A DNA stretch of 64,000 nucleotides from Brevundimonas sp. GTDB lineage: Bacteria; Pseudomonadota; Alphaproteobacteria; Caulobacterales; Caulobacteraceae. The notes under the pieces were generated by a model. It searched no databases, had not been told where the DNA came from, and saw only the letters and a list, made by a program, of their open reading frames with translations. The position numbers and the translations under genes were made by a program. Location of the stretch: NCBI GenBank assembly GCA_027531145.1, contig JAPZRF010000001.1:1-64000 (forward strand). The letters are read 5' to 3'. Of the stretch, positions 8,709-17,307 are shown piece by piece; position 1 is the first letter of the stretch, and each line of letters starts with the position of its first letter.

Positions 8709-9545
8709 ATGATGAACTCGCTGCGTCGTCGCCTCGCCGGCGAGATCGTCGCCCTGTTCAACGACCCGGCCCGGGACGAGCGCCCGATCATACGCCGCGC
8801 CGACGGCCTGCTCGGCTCCGACTCGGTCGCCTGGCGTGTGCACGGCGACGTGGTGTCGATGATGGCGGGCGGTGTCTCGGGCCTGTTGCTCCAGATGTTG
8901 CATCCGCGGGTCCTTGCCGGGGTCTGGGACCATTCCGACTTCCGCAAAGACCTGACCGGCCGCCTGCGCCGCACCGCGCGCTTCATCGCCGTCACCACCT
9001 ATGGCGGTCGCGAGGAGGCCGGGGCCGCCATCGCCCGGGTGCGCGCCATCCATGGCCACGTCCGCGGAACCCTGCCCGACGGGACCCCTTACGCCGCCGA
9101 CGACCCGGAGTTGCTGGCCTGGGTGCATGTGACCGAGACGGTCAGCTTCCTCGGCGCCTGGCGCCGGCTGGTCGAGCCGCGCCTGTCCCGCGTCGACCAG
9201 GATCGCTATGTCGCGGAGATGGCGGAGATCGGCCGCCGGCTCGGGGCGGACCCGGTCCCGGAGAGCCTCGGCGAGGCCCACGCCCTGATCGCCGCGATGC
9301 GTCCGCAGCTGGGCGTCGACGCCCGCACCCGCGAGGTGGCCGGCCTGATCCTCAACCCGCCGCCGCTGGCCCCGGCTCTGCGGCCGTTCCAGCGCCTGAC
9401 GCTCGACGCCGGGGTCGACCTGCTGCCGGACTGGGCGCGGCGGATGCACGCCCTGCCGCCGCCCGCCCTCACACGACCGGGCGGACGCGCCGCGACCATG
9501 GCGCTGGCCGGGGTGGTGCGCTGGGCCTTCGCCCGACCGGCCTGA
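8709..9545 (+). CDS. oxygenase MpaB/DUF2236 family protein
   Basis: The 278-aa protein matches the MpaB/rubber-oxygenase-like (DUF2236) family. An early block WRVHGDVVSMMAGGVSGLLLQMLHP is followed by RTARFIAVTTYGG, then YAADDPELLAWVHVTETVSFLGAWRR. The His residues in these blocks (HP after the LLLQML helix, and WVHVTE) are those expected to bind haem or iron in this family. The substrate is unknown; members cleave prenyl chains or polyisoprene, and most bacterial copies are uncharacterised. There are no signal peptide or clear membrane helices. An alternative ATG lies one codon downstream at 8712. Confidence 0.82.
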   Translation: MMNSLRRRLAGEIVALFNDPARDERPIIRRADGLLGSDSVAWRVHGDVVSMMAGGVSGLLLQMLHPRVLAGVWDHSDFRKDLTGRLRRTARFIAVTTYGGREEAGAAIARVRAIHGHVRGTLPDGTPYAADDPELLAWVHVTETVSFLGAWRRLVEPRLSRVDQDRYVAEMAEIGRRLGADPVPESLGEAHALIAAMRPQLGVDARTREVAGLILNPPPLAPALRPFQRLTLDAGVDLLPDWARRMHALPPPALTRPGGRAATMALAGVVRWAFARPA

Positions 9546-9564
9546 GGTCAGACGTGCAGGCGGA

Positions 9565-9921
9565 TCAGGCGGCGATCATGCGCTCGACCTCGCCGACGAG
9601 GTCACGCAGGTGCACCGGCTTGGACAGCACCTTGGCCTGGGGAGAGGCCTGGGCCGCCGACAGGGCCACAGCCGCGAAGCCGGTGATGAACATGATGCGC
9701 ACGTCCGGCTGGCGCTGGGCGGCGACACGCGCCACCTCGATCCCGTCCGCCCCAGGCATGACGATATCAGTCAGCAGCAGGTCATAGGGGCCGTCATCGA
9801 GCGCCACGATCGCGTCGTCCCCGTTTTCGCAATCGACCACCTCGTGCCCGGCCCTGACCAGCGCGCGGACGAGAAAGCCCCGCAGCGAGTTATCGTCTTC
9901 GGCAAGGAGGATACGCGCCAT
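9565..9921 (-). CDS. cpdR: single-domain response regulator CpdR
   Basis: The 118-aa protein is a stand-alone receiver domain: acidic pair E8/D9/D10, phospho-acceptor D52 in LLLTDIVMPGADG, Thr in IMFITGFAA and Lys in VLSKPVHLRD. The length, the sequence of these blocks and the Ala-Ala C-terminus match Caulobacter CpdR. There the unphosphorylated protein localises ClpXP and primes degradation of cell-cycle substrates, and the C-terminal Ala-Ala makes CpdR itself a ClpXP substrate. The phosphate normally comes through CckA-ChpT. ATG 9921 gives the family-typical start MARILLAEDD; longer upstream frames are not supported. Confidence 0.9.
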   Translation of the reverse strand: MARILLAEDDNSLRGFLVRALVRAGHEVVDCENGDDAIVALDDGPYDLLLTDIVMPGADGIEVARVAAQRQPDVRIMFITGFAAVALSAAQASPQAKVLSKPVHLRDLVGEVERMIAA

Positions 9922-10054
9922 CTGGTCCTGTCGCCCCGAGATACTGAGACCGGCACCCTTACCCCCGGCCCCGTAAACCGGCCATGAACGTCGCGCCTTC
10001 GCCGTCATGACGCAAGCGGCTGTCGGCGGCAGGCTTTTCCGCTAAGCGAAGCGG

Positions 10055-11026
10055 ATGGTGGCACGAGACGGGGCGGGGGCCGGGCCGGGTGACGGCTGCG
10101 CGGCGGACGGCGGGGACCGGCAGACGGTGAGCCCCGCTCCCGGCGTGCGCCGCTTCGGGCCGGAGGTCGGGCCGACACCGCTGGTGTTCGCCTCACCCCA
10201 TTCGGGCGATCTATATCCCGACGACCTCTATGCCGACCCCGATCTGCCGCAGGCCTCGCTGCGCAGCGCAGAGGACGCCCTGATCGACCGCATCGCCGCG
10301 CCGGCGGCGGCCAGCATCGGCACCCCGCTGCTGTGTGGCCTCTTTGGTCGCGCCTACGTCGATCTGAACCGCGCCCCGGATGACCTTGACCCCCTGGCCA
10401 TCGAGGGTCTTGAGGTCCCCGAGCCCGGCCCGCGCGCCCGGGCCGGCTACGGCGTGATCCCGCGCCTGACCGGCGACGGTCGGCGGTTGCGAACGGCACC
10501 GCTGCCGCCGGAGCTCGCCCGCGCCCGGCTGGACGGCCCCCACGCCGCCTATCACGCCGAGCTGGAGCGGCTGATGGTCTCCGCCCGGCAACGCTTCGGC
10601 TGCGCCGTGCTGGTCGACTGGCACTCCATGCCGGGGCGGGCGGTGGGCGGGAGCGGCGTGCGGCCGCTGGATGTGGTTCTGGGGGATCGCCATGGCAGGG
10701 CCTGCGATCCCGCCCTTGTGCGCCGTGCCCGCGCCGTGCTCGAGCGGTCCGGCTGGCGCGTCGGGTTGAACCGCCCCTATGCCGGCGGCTGGTCGACCGA
10801 GCGCTGGGGACGTCCGGAGGAGGGCCTCCACGCCCTCCAGGTCGAAATCAACCGCGACCTCTACCTCGCGCCGGACCTCAGCCCGGGGCCGGGCTTCGGC
10901 CGCGTCGCCGCGGTCGCCGTCGCCCTCGCCGGAGCGCTGGCCAAGGCCCTCGCCGGCGGTGCCGCAGGGGCCAGGGTCGCGGCCCAAAAAAAGCCGCGCC
11001 CGGAGGCGCGGCATGAAAGTTTATAG
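10055..11026 (+). CDS. N-formylglutamate amidohydrolase family protein
   Basis: The product (323 aa) carries the FGase signature blocks LVFASPHSGDLYPDDL, YVDLNRAPDDLDP and AVLVDWHSMPG, which supply the metal-binding His/Asp residues. The family hydrolyses N-formylglutamate at the end of histidine degradation, or related N-formyl/N-acyl amino acids; no other hut genes are adjacent. ATG 10055 leaves about 30 weakly conserved N-terminal residues, so the GTG at 10127 (reading SPAPGVRRFGPE) may be the real start. The last 13 or so codons run through the terminator hairpin of an opposite-strand small RNA, which explains the odd Lys/Arg-rich tail. Confidence 0.85.
   Translation: MVARDGAGAGPGDGCAADGGDRQTVSPAPGVRRFGPEVGPTPLVFASPHSGDLYPDDLYADPDLPQASLRSAEDALIDRIAAPAAASIGTPLLCGLFGRAYVDLNRAPDDLDPLAIEGLEVPEPGPRARAGYGVIPRLTGDGRRLRTAPLPPELARARLDGPHAAYHAELERLMVSARQRFGCAVLVDWHSMPGRAVGGSGVRPLDVVLGDRHGRACDPALVRRARAVLERSGWRVGLNRPYAGGWSTERWGRPEEGLHALQVEINRDLYLAPDLSPGPGFGRVAAVAVALAGALAKALAGGAAGARVAAQKKPRPEARHESL
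10986..11012 (-). terminator. Rho-independent terminator of the small RNA
   Basis: On the minus strand GCCGCGCC, a four-base loop and GGCGCGGC (8-bp perfect stem, plus-strand positions 10993-11012) is followed directly by seven T residues (10986-10992). It lies inside the 3' end of the opposite-strand amidohydrolase gene. Confidence 0.85.
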
Positions 11027-11066
11027 GGAGGAAACGCCCAGGAAGGGCAGGACGCCCGGAAGCGTC
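10986..11066 (-). ncRNA. probable trans-acting small RNA with C-rich (anti-Shine-Dalgarno) hairpin loops
   Basis: A promoter and a terminator on the minus strand delimit an RNA of about 80 nt that folds almost completely into four hairpins: 11051-11066 (loop UUCCGG), 11036-11048 (stem GCCC, loop UUCCU), 11019-11035 (stem GUUU, loop CCUCCCUAU) and the terminator at 10993-11012. Exposed CCUCC/UUCCU loops that can pair with ribosome-binding sites are a hallmark of alphaproteobacterial regulatory RNAs of the 'cuckoo' type. No protein of convincing composition is encoded on this strand. The RNA overlaps the 3' end of the amidohydrolase gene in antisense. Confidence 0.75.
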
Positions 11067-11072
11067 GAGAGA

Positions 11073-11101
11073 GATTTAGGGTGCAATGCACAAGACGTCA
11101 A
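11073..11101 (-). promoter_or_regulatory. housekeeping-sigma promoter of the small RNA
   Basis: On the minus strand TTGACG (11096-11101) and TAAATC (11073-11078) are separated by 17 bp. Written as TTGACGT-N14-CCTAAATC, it agrees with the Caulobacter sigma-73 consensus TTGACGS-N10-14-GCTANAWC at all but two positions. It predicts a start near 11066, exactly at the first hairpin of the RNA. Confidence 0.8.
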
Positions 11102-11175
11102 GCACTGAACCCGCTTTCACACGTGCCGAAAGGCGACGTGAACAGCGATCATTTCGCAGGCGCGAGATAGCCGGT

Positions 11176-11865
11176 TCAGGGGAGCAGCCGGCGCGCGACG
11201 CGCACGGCCCGCGCCGCCGGCGAATCCGCCTGGCGCCAGATCAGCAGGGCCAGAACCGCCAGGGCACCGCCGCCCAGCCACAGCGGCCCGAACAGCCAGG
11301 CGGCCGCGGCAAGCGCGAAGTAATAGGTCCGCACCCCCTGGCTGAAGGCCTGCATCGCCGGATTGAGCGCGGCGGCGGCCGCCTCGGCGAAGATCGAGCG
11401 ACGCTCCGCCGCGCCGGCCTCATTCGCCTCGGGGGCCGCCCCGATCAGGGCCAGGGTGTAGTTCAACTGACGGATCGACCAGATGAAGTCGAGCAGCCCA
11501 CGCGCGAGGGCGGCCAGCACCAGGCCGAGCTTGACCTCCAGCTGCGGCATTGAGCGCACTTCGGCGGCCACCCCGGCGACCCCGGCGAGCGCCGTCTCGC
11601 CGCCGAACAGTACCCCGGCCACGGCGGCGATAAGCAGCAGGTTGGCCGAGGCGAAGAAAGAGGCCGAGTTGATAGTGTGGCCCATCAGCTGGCTGTCGAC
11701 GAGCCGAATCTCGCGCTCGGCCATGGCGCGCATCCAGACCTCACGCACCACCTTCATGTCGGAGTTGAGCGAGCCGCTGCGACGCGACACCACCCCAAGC
11801 AGGGGCTCATAGAACAGCCAGCACAGCAGAAACAGCGCCAGCGCCGCCCAGTCCAGACCCGTCAC
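11176..11865 (-). CDS. DUF599 family membrane protein
   Basis: The 229-aa protein has about four membrane helices: one at the N-terminus (residues 5-25), a pair around 75-100 and 120-135, and one or two near the C-terminus (about 180-210). The cytoplasmic segment with [35 protein letters not shown] is the best-conserved block of DUF599, a family common in alphaproteobacteria with no proven function. The start is GTG (11865), and no better ATG is available. It faces the pyrophosphatase gene across a short divergent region. Confidence 0.85.
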   Translation of the reverse strand: MTGLDWAALALFLLCWLFYEPLLGVVSRRSGSLNSDMKVVREVWMRAMAEREIRLVDSQLMGHTINSASFFASANLLLIAAVAGVLFGGETALAGVAGVAAEVRSMPQLEVKLGLVLAALARGLLDFIWSIRQLNYTLALIGAAPEANEAGAAERRSIFAEAAAAALNPAMQAFSQGVRTYYFALAAAAWLFGPLWLGGGALAVLALLIWRQADSPAARAVRVARRLLP

Positions 11866-11962
11866 CCCTGGCCTCCCGCACCGCCCTTGCGCGCTTGCCT
11901 CGCGCCGCTCCGACGCCTATCACGCGCAACGGCTCTTCGCATCCGCACAAAAAGGCTCCGTC

Positions 11963-12511
11963 ATGAACCTCGACGCCGTCCCCGTCGGCCCCAATCCGCC
12001 GTGGGACCTGAACGTGGTCATCGAAATCCCGCAGGGCGGGCTGCCGGTGAAGTACGAGATGGACAAGGACTCGGGTGCCCTGTTCGTCGACCGGTTCCTG
12101 CACACGGCCATGTACTATCCGGGCAACTACGGCTTCGTGCCGCATACCCTCGCGGACGATGGCGATCCCTGCGACGTGGTGGTGATCAACCCGACTCCCG
12201 TGGTCCCGGGCTGTGTCATCCGCGCCCGCCCCATCGGCGCCCTGCTGATGGAAGACGAGGCCGGCCGCGACGAGAAGATCCTCGCGGTGCCGGTCGACAA
12301 GCTGAATCCGTTCTACTCGGACATCGCCAGCTACCGTCAGCTGCCGCCGATCCTGATCGAGCAGATCGAGCACTTCTTCAGCCGCTACAAGGATCTGGAG
12401 AAGGGCAAGATGAGCAAGGTGACACGCTGGGCCGATGCCGGCGAGGCCGCCGAGCTGATCGCCGCCGGCATCCGCGCCCACCAGGACAAGCTCACGGCCG
12501 ACGCCGCCTGA
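11963..12511 (+). CDS. ppa: inorganic pyrophosphatase (family I)
   Basis: The 182-aa cytoplasmic enzyme hydrolyses pyrophosphate to phosphate and so drives biosynthetic reactions. The active-site signature [10 protein letters not shown] provides the three metal-binding Asp residues. Further conserved parts are [33 protein letters not shown] and the Lys in DEKILAVP. Length and all blocks agree with hexameric bacterial PPases. The gene is monocistronic, followed by a 555-bp repeat-rich region. Confidence 0.97.
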   Translation: MNLDAVPVGPNPPWDLNVVIEIPQGGLPVKYEMDKDSGALFVDRFLHTAMYYPGNYGFVPHTLADDGDPCDVVVINPTPVVPGCVIRARPIGALLMEDEAGRDEKILAVPVDKLNPFYSDIASYRQLPPILIEQIEHFFSRYKDLEKGKMSKVTRWADAGEAAELIAAGIRAHQDKLTADAA

Positions 12512-13066
12512 TATCCCGCCAATGCCCCTCCCTTCCCTTCAGGGGGAGGGTGGCCGAGCCCGCAGGGCGAGGTCGGGTGGGGAGGGCGCGGCTGCGCCGC
12601 CGTCACGTTCTTCCCTTCTCCCCTTGTGGGAGAAGGTGGGCCGCGGAGCGGCTCGGATGAGGGGTGTCAACGCCGACGCCTTGCATGTGTGGTGACGGCT
12701 CAAGGGATCACAGCGCCCACGACGAAAGACACAGCGGGCACGACGGTACCTGGGCGGCGGCGCGCGAAGCGCCTTCCTTGCTGACGTCGATCGAGTGAGG
12801 CGCCTGCGCCGCAGCGGGCGGGACGCCGCTGTGTCCTCTGTGCCTTTCGCTGTGCTCGTTGTGATGAACCAGCGACGGGCGACCAGACAGCAAGGCGTCC
12901 GCGCTGGCACCCCTCATCCGTCATGCTCCGCATGACACCTTCTCCCACAAGGGGAGAAGGAAGGCGTTGGGCCGCATGTCCCGGCCGACGACCCGGCCTC
13001 CCCCACGGGGGAGGGAGAAAGCGGCACAGCCCTTTCTTCTGGCGCCCGACCCGCTATGTGGTTCCC
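12512..13066. repeat. repeat-rich intergenic region with a large imperfect inverted repeat
   Basis: No gene is supported here. It contains several copies of a GC-rich palindromic motif (12530-12600, 12608-12670, 12905-13020). A segment near 12614-12682 (starting CCTTCTCCCCTTGTGGGAGA) recurs inverted at about 12891-12963, at roughly 80% by eye over about 70 bp. Between the arms lies a second, weaker mirrored pair rich in CACAGCG/CGCTGTG words (12700-12860). The whole could fold into a long cruciform. Confidence 0.65.
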
Positions 13067-14935
13067 ATGGCCGCCGCCGAGACCCCCCAGGAGCGCTTCA
13101 AGCGCGCGCTGTCGACCGCCGCCCGGGCCCTGGCCGAGCAGGCGGAGCTGGAGGTGGCTTTCGCCGCCGACGGGCCGCGCCTCGGCAATGGCGTGCTGAC
13201 CCTGCCGCTGCCCCCACGCGACCTGTCCGGTCCCGAGAGCGCCGTCCAGCGCGGCCAGGCCGACCGGCTGGCCCTCCGCCTGGCCAACCACGACGAGGCC
13301 CTGAACACTCGCCTCAGCCCGCCCGACCGCGAGGCGGCCGAGGTGTTCGAGGCCGTGGAACAGGCGCGCGTCGAGGCCATCGGCGCGGTCGCCCTGCCCG
13401 GGGTGCGCGCCAATATGGATGCCGCCCTGCTGGCCAGGCTGGAGAAGAGCGGTGCCACCCGCATTGTTGACGCCGGCCGGGTGCCCCTGGCCGAGGCCGC
13501 TGCCCTCATGGCGCGCGAGCGCCTGACCGGTCGCCCCGCCCCTGAGGGTGCCGGCCGCCTGCTCGACCTCGTCCGCAGCGAACTCGAGTCGAAGGCCGGC
13601 CGCCAGTTCGACCGGCTGGCCGACGCCGCCGGCGATCAGGCCCTGTTCGCTGACCGGCTCAAGGACCTGCTGGTGGCCCTCGACCTCGATCCGGGCGACG
13701 GCCGCGGCGACGAGGCCGACGACCAGCCGGGCGAGGACGAGCCCGAGGCCCAGGAGCCGCCCCCCGGGGAGGAGGCCGAGGACGAGGAGCAGCCCGGCGG
13801 CGGCGAGGGCGCGCAAGGCATGGAGGGCCAGACCGACGAGGCCGACGCCGAGGAGCGAGAGACCCGCCCCGACGGTGCCCCGGCCAACCCGGACGGCGAA
13901 CCGTCCGACGATGGCCCCGACCTCGACGACGGCCCCAGGCCAAACCGGGTCGAGACCGCCGACGATGGGCGCGCCGTCGAGGCCTACCGCGTCTTCACCA
14001 CCCGCTTTGACGAGACCGTCGGGGCCGAGGACCTGTGCGATCCGGGCGAGCTGGCCCGGCTGCGCGCCCTGCTGGACCAACAGCTGACCAGCCTCTCGAG
14101 CGTCGTCACCCGCCTCGCCAACCGGCTGCAGCGGCGTCTGATGGCGCAGCAGCACCGCAGCTGGGCCTTCGATCTCGAGGAGGGGGTGCTCGACTCCGCC
14201 CGCCTGACCCGCGTCATCACCGACCCGACCAGCCCCCTCTCGTTCAAGATGGAGAGCGACAGCCCGTTCCGGGACACGGTCGTGACCCTGCTACTCGACA
14301 ACTCCGGCTCCATGCGCGGCCGCCCGATCATGGTCGCCGCGGTGTGTGCCGACGTGCTGGCGCGCACGCTGGAACGCTGCGGGGTCAAGGTCGAGATCCT
14401 CGGCTTCACCACCCGCGCCTGGAAGGGCGGCCAGAGCCGCGAGGCCTGGATCAGCGCCGGCAAGCCGCCCATGCCGGGGCGCCTGAACGACCTGCGCCAC
14501 ATCATCTACAAGGCCGCCGACGCCCCCTGGCGGCGGGCGAAGAAGAACCTCGGCCTGATGATGCGCGAGGGCCTGCTCAAGGAGAACATCGACGGCGAGG
14601 CCCTGGCCTGGGCTCACGATCGGCTGGTGGCCCGGCCCGAGCAGCGCCGTATCTTGATGGTCATCTCCGACGGCTCGCCGGTGGACGACTCGACCCAGTC
14701 GGCCAACGCCGCCCTCTACCTCGACCGCCACCTGCGCCAGGTCATCGCCGGGATCGAGACCCGAAGCCCGGTCGAACTCCTGGCCATCGGCATCGGCCAC
14801 GACGTCACCCGCTGGTACCGCAAGGCCCTGACCCTGGTGGACGTCGAGCAGCTGGGCGGTGCCATGACCGAAAAGCTGGCCGAACTGTTCGAACGGGACG
14901 CCACCGCCCCCCGCCGAGGCCGCCGCGCCGCCTGA
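13067..14935 (+). CDS. cobT: aerobic cobaltochelatase CobT subunit
   Basis: The 622-aa protein has an N-terminal helical domain, a long acidic low-complexity linker (residues about 210-300, runs of Glu/Asp/Pro/Gly) and a C-terminal VWA domain with MIDAS D411-x-S413-x-S415 ([11 protein letters not shown]). This is the architecture of CobT, which with the AAA subunit CobS and with CobN inserts cobalt into hydrogenobyrinic acid a,c-diamide in the aerobic B12 pathway. cobS is not adjacent. ATG 13067 starts at the family-typical segment; the frame is open further upstream only through repeat DNA. B12 would serve MutA/MutB in this same window. Confidence 0.92.
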   Translation: MAAAETPQERFKRALSTAARALAEQAELEVAFAADGPRLGNGVLTLPLPPRDLSGPESAVQRGQADRLALRLANHDEALNTRLSPPDREAAEVFEAVEQARVEAIGAVALPGVRANMDAALLARLEKSGATRIVDAGRVPLAEAAALMARERLTGRPAPEGAGRLLDLVRSELESKAGRQFDRLADAAGDQALFADRLKDLLVALDLDPGDGRGDEADDQPGEDEPEAQEPPPGEEAEDEEQPGGGEGAQGMEGQTDEADAEERETRPDGAPANPDGEPSDDGPDLDDGPRPNRVETADDGRAVEAYRVFTTRFDETVGAEDLCDPGELARLRALLDQQLTSLSSVVTRLANRLQRRLMAQQHRSWAFDLEEGVLDSARLTRVITDPTSPLSFKMESDSPFRDTVVTLLLDNSGSMRGRPIMVAAVCADVLARTLERCGVKVEILGFTTRAWKGGQSREAWISAGKPPMPGRLNDLRHIIYKAADAPWRRAKKNLGLMMREGLLKENIDGEALAWAHDRLVARPEQRRILMVISDGSPVDDSTQSANAALYLDRHLRQVIAGIETRSPVELLAIGIGHDVTRWYRKALTLVDVEQLGGAMTEKLAELFERDATAPRRGRRAA

Positions 14936-15373
14936 TCAGCTGTCGCCACCCTCTTCCAGCGCCGCCAGCACCTCGGCGGCGGTCAGGCGCGGGGCGCTGT
15001 CGGCGAAGTCGTAGAAGGCCGGCTTGGAGTCCACGAAGATGTGCGAGGCGATGCCCGTGAACAGGGTCGGATCGTCGAACGCTCCCACGGCGACGTTGCT
15101 GGCTGAGCCGTCCTGCATGCGCCAGAACAGGGCCGCGCCGCAGGTCTGGCAGGAGCCGCGCTCGGCCCAGTCGGAACTGGCGAACCATCGGACCGGCCCG
15201 GCGATCTCGAAGCCGCCGGTGAACTCCACAGCCATCAACGGCCCGCCGTTCCAGCGCGCGCAGTCGCGGCAGTGGCAGCAGTGCATGCCCTTGGGGTGCC
15301 CCAGCCCGCGGAACGTCACCGCCCCGCAAAGGCAGCGGCCGGTCGCGCGGTCGATAGACGGGGCTTCGGTCAT
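14936..15373 (-). CDS. GFA-family (glutathione-dependent formaldehyde-activating-like) protein
   Basis: The 145-aa protein has the GFA zinc-binding pattern: C-L-C near residue 14, C-C-H-C-x-x-C (HCCHCRDCARWNGG) and a later C-x-x-C (SCQTCGAALFW). Members coordinate zinc and some were proposed to bind glutathione; the precise reaction is generally unproven. The stop lies immediately next to the cobT stop, so the two genes are convergent without spacing. Confidence 0.85.
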   Translation of the reverse strand: MTEAPSIDRATGRCLCGAVTFRGLGHPKGMHCCHCRDCARWNGGPLMAVEFTGGFEIAGPVRWFASSDWAERGSCQTCGAALFWRMQDGSASNVAVGAFDDPTLFTGIASHIFVDSKPAFYDFADSAPRLTAAEVLAALEEGGDS

Positions 15374-15385
15374 CGCGGTGCGCCC

Positions 15386-15964
15386 CTACACCCGCTCGGC
15401 GACCTTGATGGCCACGCGGCAACCGGTCTGGATCACGGCGCTGAGCAGGCGGTAGGCGGGGGCCTCATGCGCGCCATGCTCGATCGCATGGTCCTTGTGC
15501 GCCAGCTCCTCGTCGCGGAACTTCGTCAGCTCGGCGGCCAGCTCAGGGTCGCGATCGCGCAGCTCCTCGATCTGGGCGTTGTAGTGCTCGCCGATCACGG
15601 TCTCGACCGCCTCGGTGCAGGCGTGGGCCGCCTTCTCACCCATCAGGGCGGTGCCGGCCCCGAGGGCATGGGCCGCCATGCGCCAGACCGGCAGCAGCAC
15701 CGTGGGCCGCACCCGGTGCTCGATGAGCAGTTCCTGAAAGCGGGCGAGGTGCACCTCCTCGTGCCGCTTCATCCCGGTCAGGTCCTCGGTGATGCCTTCG
15801 TGGCCCTTGCGGCTCCGGAACACCGCGCGCTGGGCGCGATAGATCTCGACCGCGCCATACTCGCCGGCATGGTCGACGCGGAGGACTTCGGCCAGACGTG
15901 CCCGGGTCTGGCCGGCGCCGGGCCGGGCCAGGGGAATGCGGGCAGCGTCACTTGCGGGGGGCAC
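15386..15964 (-). CDS. coq7: demethoxyubiquinone hydroxylase (Coq7 family)
   Basis: The 192-aa protein is a di-iron carboxylate hydroxylase of ubiquinone synthesis (conversion of demethoxyubiquinol to the 6-hydroxy form). Ligand motifs are visible: E in VDHAGEYGAVEIYRAQ, EExxH in MKRHEEVHLARF, E in TEAVETVIGEHYNAQ and a second ExxH in DEELAHKDHAIEHGA. GTG 15964 is preferred because it overlaps the 3' end of dsbB by 17 nt and starts just before the conserved region; longer frames lie wholly within dsbB. It forms an operon with dsbB. Confidence 0.9.
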   Translation of the reverse strand: MPPASDAARIPLARPGAGQTRARLAEVLRVDHAGEYGAVEIYRAQRAVFRSRKGHEGITEDLTGMKRHEEVHLARFQELLIEHRVRPTVLLPVWRMAAHALGAGTALMGEKAAHACTEAVETVIGEHYNAQIEELRDRDPELAAELTKFRDEELAHKDHAIEHGAHEAPAYRLLSAVIQTGCRVAIKVAERV

Positions 15965-16478
15965 GGGCGTCCTTCGGTCGCTGGGCGGCGAGCAGGCTGA
16001 ACAGGGCCAGCGCCGCACTGATCAGGGTATTCCAGCCTGCCATGCTGACGCCCAGGAAGCTCCACGCCACGGCGTCGCACATCACCGGGCGGGACTCGAC
16101 GCCGACACCGAACGCCAGGGCCGTCAGGCTTTCGAGGTCGGCTGTGCCGCCCCCGGCGCAGGCGGCCGGCAGGGTCCACCAGTCCAGTTCCCCTCCGGCG
16201 TGATAGCCGGCGGTGATGGCCCCGGTGGCGAAGATGCAGGCCAGCAGGAAGGCGGCGATGCGCGGCGTGCCGCGGCTGGCCCGGCTGATCACCGCCCACG
16301 CCGTGGCGATGCCGGCCACGGCCACGGCGGCCCAGTAGACCTCGCGCTGCTTGAGACAGAGGTTGCAAGGCGCGAGATCGCCGAAGCGCTCGAAGGCATG
16401 GGCGGCCGCCAGCAGGCCGAGCGAGGCCAGAAGCGCGAAGCCGGTCCACCAGCGGGTCAGGAGGAGATAGAGGCCCAT
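15948..16478 (-). CDS. dsbB: disulfide bond formation protein DsbB
   Basis: The 176-aa inner-membrane protein has four helices. The first periplasmic loop carries the quinone-linked redox pair C-N-L-C (DLAPCNLCLKQREVYW), and the second loop has further Cys residues (LPAACAGG and VMCDAVAW). It reoxidises DsbA and passes electrons to quinone, a functional link to the overlapping downstream coq7 gene that makes ubiquinone. ATG 16478 is preceded by a GAGG-like site. Confidence 0.92.
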   Translation of the reverse strand: MGLYLLLTRWWTGFALLASLGLLAAAHAFERFGDLAPCNLCLKQREVYWAAVAVAGIATAWAVISRASRGTPRIAAFLLACIFATGAITAGYHAGGELDWWTLPAACAGGGTADLESLTALAFGVGVESRPVMCDAVAWSFLGVSMAGWNTLISAALALFSLLAAQRPKDARAPRK

Positions 16479-16513
16479 CGCATCCTCATAACCCCGCCGG
16501 GGCAGCGCGTCGA

Positions 16514-17155
16514 TCAGCCGCCAGCGACGCGCTGCGTCAGGGCTACCGCCCAGCCGGCACCGAGCCAGAAGGCGAGGGCCACCGTCAGCAGCGCCCCGAC
16601 CCAGCCGATCGTCACCGCCACCCCGCCCGCGACGAACAGGCCGTCGCGCTGGATCAGGCCGACGGCCATGAGGGCCAGGGCCACTGACGGCACCGTATTG
16701 GTCATCGGCAGGACGATCGTCAGGGTGGCCAGGATCATGAAGGCCGCCACCGCCCGCTCGGCCCAGCCCTCGGTGAAGACCTTAAGTCGCGGCCGGCTCA
16801 ACCGCTCGAACCAGCGCATCCGCCGGACGGCGAAGTCCGCCATCCGGTCGAGCCACGCCTTCGACACCCGCCGCTCGAGGATCTGGCGCGGCAGCCAGGG
16901 CTCGTGGCGGCCGATCAGCATCTGGCCGGCCAGCAGCAGGATCGGGATGCCAACGATCTGCGGCACGCCATACAGCGCCGGGACGAGGCAGGGCACGGCC
17001 AGGATCAGGATCAGCACCCCGAAACTGCGCTCGTCCAGCCGGTCGACGATCTGGCCAATGGTCAGGCCATCGTCCCCGGCCTGCCCGGCCAGCCCGGCGA
17101 TCAGGCCGATGAAGCTCTGGTCGGCGGCGTCGCGATGAAGGTCCGGCTGGGTCAT
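16514..17155 (-). CDS. exoD: exopolysaccharide synthesis ExoD-like membrane protein
   Basis: The 213-aa protein matches the ExoD family: a soluble N-terminal part (LTIGQIVDRLDERSFGVLILILAVPCLVP) followed by several hydrophobic helices, including FMILATLTIVLPMTNTVPSVALALMAVGLIQRDGLFV. ExoD was named for exopolysaccharide and nodulation phenotypes in Sinorhizobium; its biochemical role is unknown. It lies 35 bp upstream of dsbB and could share a transcript with dsbB-coq7. Confidence 0.85.
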   Translation of the reverse strand: MTQPDLHRDAADQSFIGLIAGLAGQAGDDGLTIGQIVDRLDERSFGVLILILAVPCLVPALYGVPQIVGIPILLLAGQMLIGRHEPWLPRQILERRVSKAWLDRMADFAVRRMRWFERLSRPRLKVFTEGWAERAVAAFMILATLTIVLPMTNTVPSVALALMAVGLIQRDGLFVAGGVAVTIGWVGALLTVALAFWLGAGWAVALTQRVAGG

Positions 17156-17307
17156 GAGGGCCCGTTAGCGCATGCGCCGGATCGACGCGAGGGCCTTCAC
17201 GCCTGCGCGACCGACGCCTGGCGCGGCTTGGCTTGCCCGCCCCTAGTGACTAGGTTCCGCCCCCAACCGCGCGGCCCGCCCGCGCCCACGCAAACGGGAG
17301 ACGCCCG

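Noticed and set aside
10861..11091. A 76-codon minus-strand frame covering the small-RNA gene
   Set aside because: It runs through the promoter -10 region and the terminator, and has no ribosome site. The RNA structure explains the conservation signals better.
12923..13066. An upstream extension of cobT
   Set aside because: It is encoded by palindromic repeat DNA. The family-like sequence begins at ATG 13067.
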